The notes beneath the pieces were generated by a model. That model was not told the origin of the DNA, searched no databases, and saw nothing but the letters and a program-made list of their open reading frames with translations. The position numbers and the translations under genes were made by a program. This document shows positions 1-5,762 of a stretch of 7,259 nt of DNA, in pieces. The stretch is from positions 1 through 7,259 of the forward strand of contig CAIZHC010000167.1 in the NCBI GenBank assembly GCA_903932705.1, in the 5' to 3' direction. This stretch comes from an uncultured Actinomycetes bacterium (GTDB lineage: Bacteria > Actinomycetota > Actinomycetes > Nanopelagicales > Nanopelagicaceae). Numbering within the stretch: the stretch's first letter is position 1; each line of letters begins with the position of its first letter.

Positions 1-1
1 A

Positions 2-61
2 GATGAAAATGGCACCTACGGCTGCTATTCGCCGCAAATTTCGTTGAAAGAACTTCTGTAA
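2..61 (+). CDS. 3' end of an unidentified gene (partial)
   Basis: An open frame runs from the window edge to a TAA at 59-61 and gives 19 residues ending in ISLKELL. There is no stop upstream within the window, and a non-coding stretch follows, which is what the tail of a real gene would look like. The fragment is too short to show a domain or to name a family. In actinobacteria the neighbours of Rv3235-type genes are often secA-region genes, but nothing here confirms that. It could also be a chance open frame. Confidence 0.35.
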   Translation, partial: DENGTYGCYSPQISLKELL

Positions 62-214
62 ATCATCCATGGGAGATGGGTACCAAAAGTTTCCTGCCCT
101 TGTATTTTGATATCCACAGGTACTCGGGGCAAAGAGTTTTGGCCGGTTAGCTACGAAAGTAATTTCATCCTTTCGGAGGATACCTTTCCAGCGCCGCGGT
201 GAGAGTTTTGCCCC
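62..214 (+). promoter_or_regulatory. Non-coding leader with potential RNA stems upstream of the Rv3235-like gene
   Basis: No gene is visible in these 153 bases. Seen directly: GGGGCAAA at 126-133 can pair perfectly with TTTGCCCC at 207-214, which ends right against the start codon. Between them lie ATCCT/AGGAT (167-171 with 177-181, loop TTCGG) and TAC-GAAA-GTA (152-161). The words AGAGTTTTG at 133-141 and 202-210 form a direct repeat. A purine-rich GGTGAG at 198-203 is the only likely ribosome binding site and lies inside the outer pairing, so folding could limit translation. No convincing -35/-10 pair was found; TTGATA at 107-112 lacks a partner. It matches no riboswitch class I could recognise. 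Confidence 0.4.
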
Positions 215-802
215 ATGAACTCAGAAACCATTGCACTTGTGCCAAGTGAGCTCCGTGGAGCGCCTGAAAACCTCATTCATCTACCCGCGCCATTGCCAAA
301 ATTTGTGGAATTTCCTAGACCTGGTTCCAAAGAACCAGGGGTGAACTTCACGATCGCTCCGATGCTCCAACTTGTGGAACCTTCACGGATTAATCGCCCA
401 GAGTTACCTCGAAAGCTTTTTCTGGTTCCCACACCCCAAAATCTGGAGGGAGAAGATCCAGATAATGAATACCTTCCCAAGCCTTCACCACTATCTGAAC
501 TCCCACCTCTTCAAGAAACGATCAATCGCTTTGTTTTAGGAGTGGTTGAAATATGGGGAGGAAGAAGACAACCAATGCAGCTAGCGAGGCTCTGCCACCG
601 TCTGGTTTACTCAAAGATTTTAACGCTCTCTGGAAATCAAAAAGAGATTCCAAAAATTCGAAAGGTATATATCCACGAACCAATTGAAGGGGTGGCCGAA
701 ACTACTGTGACCTTGCGATTTAACGACCGCGTCCGCTCGCTTGTCTTAAGATTTGAAGGGGTTGATAAGCGATGGCTCTGCACCGAATTTGTCCTGCTTT
801 AA
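215..802 (+). CDS. Rv3235-like (DUF6459-type) protein of unknown function
   Basis: A 195-residue protein with no signal peptide or membrane segment. Residues 1-100 are rich in proline and charged residues and are probably disordered. Residues 101-140 form a predicted helical segment with RFVLGVVEIWGGRRQPMQL, resembling the family pattern 'VVEVLxGRRxxxQL'. Residues 150-195 end in VYIHEPIEGVAETTV and LRFEGVDKRWLCTEFVLL, resembling the family's 'GVAE...R.ALALRLEGRDGRWRCTAL' ending. This matches my memory of the small actinobacterial proteins typified by M. tuberculosis Rv3235, often found near secA, with no established function. The start is fixed by an in-frame TGA at 200-202; the ATG at 215 is the first start after it, with GGTGAG 11 bases upstream. 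The gene runs opposite to the rest of the window and ends 5 bp from pth. The family call is from memory of the pattern. Confidence 0.8.
   Translation: MNSETIALVPSELRGAPENLIHLPAPLPKFVEFPRPGSKEPGVNFTIAPMLQLVEPSRINRPELPRKLFLVPTPQNLEGEDPDNEYLPKPSPLSELPPLQETINRFVLGVVEIWGGRRQPMQLARLCHRLVYSKILTLSGNQKEIPKIRKVYIHEPIEGVAETTVTLRFNDRVRSLVLRFEGVDKRWLCTEFVLL
320..339 (+). repeat. Perfect inverted repeat (hairpin) inside the Rv3235-like CDS
   Basis: CCTGGTTC at 320-327 and GAACCAGG at 332-339 are exact reverse complements separated by CAAA. An RNA or single-strand hairpin with 8 bp of stem and a 4-nt loop is possible on either strand. It lies in the part encoding RPGSKEPG, within the low-complexity proline-rich N-terminal region. 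No T run follows, so it is not a typical intrinsic terminator. Confidence 0.6.
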
Positions 803-807
803 AAGCT

Positions 808-1371
808 TTAGCTGTTAAAAGTTTGCTGCGCAGCCTCTAAACCTTTTTCTATCAACCGTTCAACCGCTTCTGCTCCGCGCGCAACGAAGTCGCCGAGCTC
901 TTTCTGCTCGGCGCTGGAGAAAGGTTTCAACACCCAATCAGCTGGTGCTTGTGGTCCGGATGGGCGACCCACACCAAGACGAACGCGGTAATAGTCAGGT
1001 CCTGCGAAATGTTTGGTGATGTCCTTCAATCCGTTATGGCCATTATCGCCACCACCTTGTTTGATACGGATTGCGTTAAAAGGCAGGTCTATCTCATCTT
1101 GAATAACGATTAAGTGGTCAACCGGCACTTTATAGAAGTCAGCAAGTGCTTTAAGCGGCGCACCTGACTCGTTCATATACAACTTTGATTTTGCGACTGT
1201 GAGTGGAATCTGGCCGAGATAGATATCGGCTATCTCAGTACGAGATTTATGAGAGGTGAACTTTGAATTGCTCGCCAAGTAATTAATGACCATCTGGCCA
1301 ATGTTGTGGCGGGTTTTGGCATATTGATCGCCGGGGTTTCCGAGTCCGAAAACCAGCCAGCGATCAGCCAT
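808..1371 (-). CDS. pth: Peptidyl-tRNA hydrolase
   Basis: Cleaves the ester bond of peptidyl-tRNA released from stalled ribosomes, recycling tRNA in the cytoplasm. At 187 residues it has the usual Pth length and a single domain. The N-terminal GLGNPG (9-14) with N12, the YAKTRHNIG motif carrying the catalytic His (H22), YMNESG with N67, QDEIDLP with D92, and GGGDNGHNGLKDI with N113 all align with the active-site positions of E. coli Pth (N10, H20, N68, D93, N114). Two motif positions differ from the common form: KSKLYMN where KPxTYMN is usual, and VIQDEIDLP where a His normally precedes the Asp. Known catalytic residues are kept, so it should be active. The ATG start gives the standard N-terminus, but no Shine-Dalgarno is visible in the 23-bp gap after rplY, suggesting translation linked to rplY. 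Confidence 0.96.
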   Translation of the reverse strand: MADRWLVFGLGNPGDQYAKTRHNIGQMVINYLASNSKFTSHKSRTEIADIYLGQIPLTVAKSKLYMNESGAPLKALADFYKVPVDHLIVIQDEIDLPFNAIRIKQGGGDNGHNGLKDITKHFAGPDYYRVRLGVGRPSGPQAPADWVLKPFSSAEQKELGDFVARGAEAVERLIEKGLEAAQQTFNS

Positions 1372-1394
1372 AGTTAAGAGTTAGTTGCTATCGA

Positions 1395-2000
1395 TTAGTT
1401 TGAAGCGGCAGCAGGTGTTGCCTCTGCAGCAGGTGCAGCAGCTGGTGTCTCAGCATCAGATGATGTTGAGCGCTCTGACAAGTGAACAACTACAAGCTCA
1501 GGATCTGAGACGAGAGTTGTACCTGCAGGAAGGATTACATCTGCAGCGGTCTTGCTTGTGCCTGCAGGCATACCTGTGAGATCAAGGACCAAGAATGCTG
1601 GGATCGAAGTAGCTTCTGCTTCAACTTCGATGGTGTTGTTAACGTGCTCGAGGATTCCATCCTTGTCGAACTGACCTTCTGTGTGGACAGGAACTTCAAC
1701 AGTTACCTTCTCACCCTTACGGACAACGAGAAGATCAATGTGCTCAAAAATTCCGGTCAATGGGTTCTTTGAAACTGACTTTGGAAGAACAAGCTCTGAC
1801 TTTCCATCAAAGCTAACGTTGAGAAGCACGTTTGAAGCCTTGAGAGCTGTTGCTAATTCGCGTGATGGAAGAGCGACATGTTGTGGCTCTGCATTGTGAC
1901 CATAGATAACGGCAGGAACTAAACCAGCCTTACGATCGCGGCGTGATGCACCCTTACCAAAATTGGTGCGCTTGCTACCGTTGATTTGAATCTCGGCCAT
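1395..2000 (-). CDS. rplY: 50S ribosomal protein bL25, long Ctc/TL5 form
   Basis: This ribosomal protein binds 5S rRNA in the large subunit; in Gram-positive bacteria the long form is also called general stress protein Ctc. At 201 residues it has two domains. Residues 1-92 are the 5S-binding domain with GKGASRRDRKAGLVPAVIYG (15-34), close to the family signature. Residues 93 to about 177 form the C-terminal beta domain of the TL5/Ctc type. The last 24 residues are an Ala/Pro/Thr-rich, probably flexible tail in which TPAAA occurs twice. The ATG start is supported by AAGGGAG six bases upstream. pth follows 23 bp downstream on the same strand, a common actinobacterial pairing. A candidate promoter lies in the prs-rplY spacer, so rplY-pth may form its own unit. 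Confidence 0.96.
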   Translation of the reverse strand: MAEIQINGSKRTNFGKGASRRDRKAGLVPAVIYGHNAEPQHVALPSRELATALKASNVLLNVSFDGKSELVLPKSVSKNPLTGIFEHIDLLVVRKGEKVTVEVPVHTEGQFDKDGILEHVNNTIEVEAEATSIPAFLVLDLTGMPAGTSKTAADVILPAGTTLVSDPELVVVHLSERSTSSDAETPAAAPAAEATPAAASN

Positions 2001-2006
2001 TTAAAA

Positions 2007-2013
2007 CTCCCTT
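2007..2013 (-). promoter_or_regulatory. Ribosome binding site of rplY
   Basis: On the minus strand the word AAGGGAG lies six bases before the rplY ATG, with good complementarity to the 3' end of 16S rRNA. It is clearer than the region before pth and supports the chosen rplY start. Confidence 0.75.
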
Positions 2014-2092
2014 GTAGTGAACGGACACATCACGTTCCAAGAGAGAACCCGTCGATTACGGATATTTCTATCCCTCGCCGGAACGAACCCTA

Positions 2093-2120
2093 AGGTTAGC
2101 GAACTCTAGGCTCTAATCAA
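2093..2120 (-). promoter_or_regulatory. Candidate sigma-70-type promoter for rplY-pth
   Basis: Reading the minus strand, TTGATT (2120-2115) is a fair -35 box and TAACCT (2098-2093) a weak -10 box, separated by 16 bases. Transcription would start near 2086 and leave a leader of about 85 nt before rplY. The match to consensus is only partial, and other promoters or read-through from prs cannot be excluded. Confidence 0.3.
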
Positions 2121-2126
2121 AATTGC

Positions 2127-2173
2127 CTAGTAAACCCCGAAAAAAACCCTGGTTTATTAGCGTTTTTAACGCT
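2127..2173 (-). terminator. Hairpin pair after prs, possible terminator or attenuator
   Basis: Two inverted repeats follow prs on the minus strand. AGCGTT/AACGCT (2173-2168 with 2164-2159, loop AAA) overlaps the prs stop codon. Next comes CTAATAAACC/GGTTTACTAG (2160-2151 with 2136-2127) around a 14-nt loop containing T7; the stem has one A-C mismatch in minus-strand RNA and would be a G-U pair in plus-strand RNA. A smaller option, AAAC-CAGG-GTTT followed by TTTT, looks like a weak intrinsic terminator. The stems are AT-rich, so read-through into rplY is likely to some degree. Confidence 0.4.
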
Positions 2174-3153
2174 TAGGAGTGACCGTCGAAGAGGCTGGTT
2201 ACGGAGCCATCCTCAAAGACTTCACGGATCGCACGGCCCAAAAGCGGAGCAATCGAGAGCACAGTTAATTTATCGAAGCGAGATTCCTCCGCGATTGGCA
2301 AGGTGTTTGTGACAACTACCTCACTGACGCGAGAGTTCTTCAAACGCTCAACAGCTGGTCCGGAGAGCACTGCGTGAGTTGCAGCGACGATCACTTCTTC
2401 GGCGCCATCATCAAAGAGAGCATCTACTGCCTTGGTGATTGTTCCAGCTGTATCAATCATGTCATCAATAACAACGCAGGTCTGGCCCTTCACATCACCA
2501 ACGACGCGGCCGGTAACTGATTCATTTGGAATACGCGGATCGCGAGTCTTGTGAATGAAAGCGATTGGAGCGCCGCCCAACATATCTGACCAACGCTCTG
2601 CCACACGGACTCGACCAGAGTCAGGTGAGACGATGGTGAGACGAGAGCGATCGACCTTGCTTCCCACATAATTTGTGAGAAGTGGAAGAGCAAAGAGATG
2701 ATCTACTGGACCATCAAAGAAGCCTTGAATTTGCGAGGTGTGAAGATCGACAACCATGAGGCGATCTGCGCCGGCTGTCTTAAAGAGATCTGCCATGAGA
2801 CGAGCTGAGATTGGCTCACGACCGCGGTGCTTCTTATCTTGACGGGCATAGCCATAGAAAGGTGCGACAACTGTGATGCGCTTGGCAGATGCGCGCTTGA
2901 GAGCATCAACCATGATCAACTGCTCCATGATCTGCTTATTAACTGGCGCAGCATGGCTTTGAATTACAAAGGCATCAGAACCGCGGACTGACTCTTCAAA
3001 GCGAACAAAGATTTCACCATTCGCAAAGTCATACGCGGATGTTGGAGTAATTGGGATGCCAAGTTCGGCGGCGACATCTTCAGCTAACTCGGGGTATCCA
3101 CGGCCTGTAAAGATCCGTAGCCGTTTTTCCGAGCTCAGTCGAAGTTCGCTCAT
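2173..3153 (-). CDS. prs: Ribose-phosphate pyrophosphokinase (PRPP synthetase)
   Basis: Makes phosphoribosyl pyrophosphate from ribose 5-phosphate and ATP, feeding purine, pyrimidine, histidine, tryptophan and NAD synthesis in the cytoplasm. The 326-residue length fits class I bacterial enzymes. Visible motifs, in order: FANGEIFVRFEESVRGSD (43-60, ATP-binding part), YGYARQDKKHRGREPISA (100-117, flexible catalytic loop with its lysines), DLHTSQIQGFF (136-146, metal and ATP contacts), SPDSGRVRVAERW (176-188, an actinobacterial-style variant), HKTRDP (201-206, catalytic Lys) and VVIDDMIDTAGT (227-238, the PRPP/ribose phosphate-binding loop). The ATG overlaps the glmU stop as ATGA and is preceded by AGGGGGAA inside the end of glmU, so the two genes are probably co-transcribed and translationally coupled. 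No motif is missing. Confidence 0.98.
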   Translation of the reverse strand: MSELRLSSEKRLRIFTGRGYPELAEDVAAELGIPITPTSAYDFANGEIFVRFEESVRGSDAFVIQSHAAPVNKQIMEQLIMVDALKRASAKRITVVAPFYGYARQDKKHRGREPISARLMADLFKTAGADRLMVVDLHTSQIQGFFDGPVDHLFALPLLTNYVGSKVDRSRLTIVSPDSGRVRVAERWSDMLGGAPIAFIHKTRDPRIPNESVTGRVVGDVKGQTCVVIDDMIDTAGTITKAVDALFDDGAEEVIVAATHAVLSGPAVERLKNSRVSEVVVTNTLPIAEESRFDKLTVLSIAPLLGRAIREVFEDGSVTSLFDGHS

Positions 3154-4598
3154 GCTTCCCCCTGTACCTTGGTAGAGCCCTCAGTGGCTCCCGCTTTTCG
3201 TGCAGATTCTGCCGACTTAGATCCTGCTCGCTTGCGCAGAACCCACCCTAAGACATTTCGTTGTTTTGCTCTAGCAACACCGATAGATCCAGCGGGTACA
3301 TCTTCAGTTATGACCGAGCCTGCAGCCGTATACGCGCCATCTCCGACCGTCAAAGGGGCAACCAGCATGGTGTCACTGCCGATGCGGACATCGTTGCCGA
3401 TAATGGTCTGGTGCTTCTCGACCCCGTCGTAATTTACGAAGATTGTCGCTGCGCCGATATTGGTGCCAGAACCAATGGTGGCATCTCCGACATATGACAG
3501 ATGCGGAACCTTGGAACCTTCGCCAACCACAGAATTCTTAACCTCAACATAGGCGCCCACCTTGCTGCCCGCATGGAGGGTAGTGCCAGGTCTAATAAAG
3601 CTAAATGGGCCAACGCTCGCGCCCGCTTCAATTGAGGATTCACTCACTCGAGATTCCACAATCTTGGCTGCCGCTCCGACCTTCACTCCATCGAGAGAAG
3701 TGCGCGGGCCAATTACAGATCCAGTTGCGATGGTGGATGCCCCAGAGATACTGCTTCCAGGCAAGATTGTTACATCGCGCTCGATCTCGACACCGGCATC
3801 AATCCATGTAGTCGTTGGATCAACAATTGTGACTCCGCTTTTCATATGTGCATCATTAATGCGATCGCGCATGATGGCGGTGCACTCCGCAAGTTGACTG
3901 CGATCGTTAATTCCAAGTGTCTCGGTGTAATCATTGGACGCAATAGCTACAACGCTCTTACCGGAGGTCTTAATAATCTCGATGACATCGGTGAGGTAGA
4001 GCTCGCCTTGTGAATTTCCACTCTTCAGGCCAGCAAGCGCGGCACGAAGCACTTCAATATCAAAGAGATAAACACCAGTATTAATCTCAAATATCTCGCG
4101 CTCAAGTGGATTGGCATCGCGCTCTTCGACGATTCTCTCTAACTCTGAATCTGCTCCACGAACAATTCGACCATAACCAAATGGATCAGGCACATGAGCG
4201 CTTAAAACGCTGGCATCAGCTTCCATATCAAGGTGTGCGTCGAAGAACTCTTGAAGGGTTACTGAGGTCAAGAGTGGTGTATCGCCAGCGAGGATTAGAA
4301 CAGATCCAATGTGAGGGGCACTCTCTAGGGCAAGTTGAACCGCGTGGCCAGTTCCATTGCGTTCTGCCTGAACAACCTGGGTGGCAGCGGGAAAATTCGC
4401 GGAGATGTGCGCGCTGACTAATTCGCGAGAGGCACCAATAACAATGCGTAACTCAGCGGGATTGAGTGGAGCGGTAGCAAGGAGAACGTGATCGAGAATC
4501 GGGCGTCCAGCAATCGGATGCAAAACTTTGGGAAGCGCGGATTTCATGCGGGTACCTTCACCGGCAGCCAAGACAATCGTGAGATCGAGCTGCTTCAC
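3150..4598 (-). CDS. glmU: Bifunctional GlmU: glucosamine-1-P acetyltransferase / GlcNAc-1-P uridyltransferase
   Basis: Makes UDP-N-acetylglucosamine for peptidoglycan in two steps. The C-terminal left-handed beta helix acetylates glucosamine 1-phosphate with acetyl-CoA; the N-terminal Rossmann-like domain then adds UMP from UTP. Using the GTG start the protein has 482 residues. The pyrophosphorylase part shows LAAGEGTRMKS (10-20), GTGHA (82-86), GDTPLL (105-110) and NTGVYLF (173-179). The hexapeptide-repeat part carries VPHLSYVGD (364-372), whose His matches the catalytic H363 of E. coli, and NYDG (389-392). A charged flexible tail ends the protein, as in mycobacterial GlmU. The open frame extends 40 codons further to an ATG at 4718, but that stretch overlaps tRNA-Gln; the GTG at 4598 has AGGGGGAG close upstream and gives the usual N-terminus KQLDLTIVLAAG. 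prs overlaps its stop by 4 bp. Confidence 0.97.
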   Translation of the reverse strand: MKQLDLTIVLAAGEGTRMKSALPKVLHPIAGRPILDHVLLATAPLNPAELRIVIGASRELVSAHISANFPAATQVVQAERNGTGHAVQLALESAPHIGSVLILAGDTPLLTSVTLQEFFDAHLDMEADASVLSAHVPDPFGYGRIVRGADSELERIVEERDANPLEREIFEINTGVYLFDIEVLRAALAGLKSGNSQGELYLTDVIEIIKTSGKSVVAIASNDYTETLGINDRSQLAECTAIMRDRINDAHMKSGVTIVDPTTTWIDAGVEIERDVTILPGSSISGASTIATGSVIGPRTSLDGVKVGAAAKIVESRVSESSIEAGASVGPFSFIRPGTTLHAGSKVGAYVEVKNSVVGEGSKVPHLSYVGDATIGSGTNIGAATIFVNYDGVEKHQTIIGNDVRIGSDTMLVAPLTVGDGAYTAAGSVITEDVPAGSIGVARAKQRNVLGWVLRKRAGSKSAESARKAGATEGSTKVQGEA

Positions 4599-4602
4599 TG
4601 CT

Positions 4603-4610
4603 CTCCCCCT
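4603..4610 (-). promoter_or_regulatory. Ribosome binding site that decides the glmU start
   Basis: On the minus strand AGGGGGAG lies four bases before GTG at 4598-4596. The GTG starts the canonical GlmU N-terminus, while the upstream ATG at 4718 lies inside tRNA-Gln. This site is the main reason for choosing the shorter protein. Confidence 0.75.
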
Positions 4611-4630
4611 CACTGCTTCGGTAGTTGCCG

Positions 4631-4670
4631 GGCGGTCAAAAAGTGGTTCCACCGCCTTGGTTCTGGCGGC
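4631..4670 (-). promoter_or_regulatory. Mutually exclusive hairpins between tRNA-Gln and glmU
   Basis: In minus-strand order: CCGCC (4669-4665), GGCGGT (4656-4651) and ACCGCC (4636-4631). The middle segment can pair with either neighbour: with the first across an 8-nt loop, or with the last across a 14-nt loop. The palindrome GTGGAACCAC (4652-4643) and a TTTTT run (4642-4638) lie between the second and third segments. This could terminate the tRNA transcript or act as an attenuator before glmU. The pairings are seen in the sequence; any switching is inference. Confidence 0.4.
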
Positions 4671-4679
4671 TTCACATCG

Positions 4680-4751
4680 CTCCGCCACCAGGTATCGATC
4701 CTGGACCCTGGGCTTCAAAGGCCCATGTGCTAGCCACTACACAATGGCGGA
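4680..4751 (-). tRNA. tRNA-Gln (anticodon TTG)
   Basis: A complete 72-nt cloverleaf reads TCCGCCA (acceptor), TT, GTGT-AGTGGCTA-GCAC (D arm), A, TGGGC-CTTTGAA-GCCCA (anticodon arm), GGGT (variable), CCAGG-ATCGATA-CCTGG (T arm), TGGCGGA, and discriminator G. All stems pair, with one T-G wobble in the D stem. Loop positions 34-36 are TTG, reading CAA/CAG glutamine codons. No CCA is encoded at the 3' end. The U1-A72 pair is a feature used by bacterial GatCAB amidotransferases to recognise tRNA-Gln, in keeping with the indirect route in most actinobacteria. The T loop starts with A rather than T at position 54 and has A at 60, which is uncommon. It lies upstream of glmU on the same strand. Confidence 0.96.
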
Positions 4752-4788
4752 ACCTGAATTGTCCCTTATTAACGCCAATGGAACAAAT

Positions 4789-4813
4789 ACGCTCCCTAGT
4801 TTTGGCAGAGCGT
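4789..4813 (-). terminator. Terminator-like hairpin after ispE
   Basis: On the minus strand ACGCTC (4813-4808) pairs perfectly with GAGCGT (4794-4789) across a 13-nt loop, followed by ATTTGTT. The position, 28 bp after the ispE stop and 37 bp before tRNA-Gln, suits termination of the tatD-rsmA-ispE transcript. The loop is large and the T tract is interrupted, so the call is tentative. The 4752-4841 spacer should also hold the tRNA promoter, but I see no clear one. Confidence 0.4.
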
Positions 4814-4841
4814 CGGCAAAGTTCTACGAAATTACTGGTTT

Positions 4842-5762
4842 TTAAAGGGTTTCAATGACTCGAGCGCCATGGGTTGGCCCTGTGGTTCGCATTACACCTG
4901 CAACAACTCCACTGGCGCTCAGGGCGACCGTGAGATCTAATGCTCGTTCTTCATCCTGAACCAGGAAGGCAACCGTCGGCCCACTTCCGGAGACAACAGC
5001 CCCTAAAGCGCCGTAATCAATCCCGACATCAAGAACCAATCTCAGAGCGGGGCGCAATGAACAAGCCGCTGCTTGTAAATCATTGGAGAGAGATTTGCCG
5101 AGCAACTCTGCATCTCCTGCGCGAAGTGCCTGCAAGATCTGATCTCCCACTTGAGGACGGGCGATATCTAAACCGGTACGCAATCGATCACACTCGTTGT
5201 AGACAGATTGTGTCGATAGGCCTTGCGGCGCCATAGCTAGGACCCAGTTATATGTTCCGCGTGCGAGCACTGGTGTCAGTTGATCTCCACGTCCACGTCC
5301 GATTGCAATTCCACCCGTGATTGCGAAGGGAACATCACTTCCCATCTCTGCGGCGATCTTCTCCATTCCATCGCGGGATAGACCTAATTCAAAGAGTGCA
5401 TCAAATGACACAATCACCGCTGCGGCATCAGCGCTTCCGCCAGCCATACCTCCAGCGACAGGAATCTCTTTCCTGATATGAATTGCAATATCGGAATCTA
5501 AATCGTGAAGATCAATCATTAATTGCGCTGCGCGATAAGCGAGGTTGGTCGAGTCAGTTGGGACCCCATGCATTGTTGAACCAGTTATATCTAATGTGAT
5601 TCCAGAACCAGGTGGGGCAAACTTCACCGTCACATCGTCATAGATAGCTACCGCTTGAAATACAGTGGTAACTTCGTGATAACCATCAGATTCCAATGGC
5701 CCTACCGAAAGTTGCAGGTTCACTTTTCCGGGAACGCGGACGACTACTCCGTTACGCCTCAT
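4842..5762 (-). CDS. ispE: 4-diphosphocytidyl-2-C-methyl-D-erythritol kinase
   Basis: Phosphorylates CDP-methylerythritol with ATP, the fourth step of the MEP pathway to isoprenoids. This is a GHMP-family kinase of 306 residues, within the normal range. Residues 11-16 PGKVNL carry the conserved Lys-x-Asn of motif 1. PVAGGMAGGSADAA (101-114) is the glycine-rich ATP loop, with the putative catalytic Asp at 112. GSDVPF lies at 141-146 and the third motif GSGPTVAFL at 259-267. The ATG overlaps the rsmA stop as ATGA, and the rsmA-ispE pairing is common in bacteria. Shine-Dalgarno signal is weak, which fits translational coupling to rsmA. In many actinobacteria an ABC-F ATPase gene lies near here before glmU; in this window tRNA-Gln takes that place. 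Confidence 0.97.
   Translation of the reverse strand: MRRNGVVVRVPGKVNLQLSVGPLESDGYHEVTTVFQAVAIYDDVTVKFAPPGSGITLDITGSTMHGVPTDSTNLAYRAAQLMIDLHDLDSDIAIHIRKEIPVAGGMAGGSADAAAVIVSFDALFELGLSRDGMEKIAAEMGSDVPFAITGGIAIGRGRGDQLTPVLARGTYNWVLAMAPQGLSTQSVYNECDRLRTGLDIARPQVGDQILQALRAGDAELLGKSLSNDLQAAACSLRPALRLVLDVGIDYGALGAVVSGSGPTVAFLVQDEERALDLTVALSASGVVAGVMRTTGPTHGARVIETL

Noticed and set aside
110..118. ATATCCACA, one mismatch from the DnaA box TTATCCACA, in the leader near position 110.
   Set aside because: A single near match without a cluster, AT-rich unwinding element or dnaA/dnaN neighbour is expected by chance; no origin is supported.
62..214. A known riboswitch (c-di-AMP, c-di-GMP, cobalamin, TPP or ykkC type) in the first leader.
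   Set aside because: Some short words resemble parts of these classes, but none shows the full set of conserved core bases in the right order.
803..807. A shared bidirectional terminator between the Rv3235-like gene and pth.
   Set aside because: Only 5 bp separate the stops. The surrounding AT-rich words (TTTAAAAGCTTTA) give no GC-rich stem with a T tract.
1408..1448. Repeated GCAGCAGGTG words with an 18-base period at the end of rplY.
   Set aside because: They follow from the Ala/Pro/Thr-rich tail coded with few synonymous codons, a usual feature of long actinobacterial bL25; not a separate repeat element.
3562..4417. Long plus-strand open frames opposite glmU (for example 3562-3897 and 4106-4417).
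   Set aside because: They lie wholly antisense to a clearly conserved gene, and their translations show no recognisable domain; they are shadows of GlmU coding.
4599..4718. A 40-codon N-terminal extension of GlmU starting at ATG 4718.
   Set aside because: It overlaps the 3' half of tRNA-Gln and the spacer hairpins, has no family similarity, and a GTG with a strong ribosome binding site lies at the canonical GlmU start.
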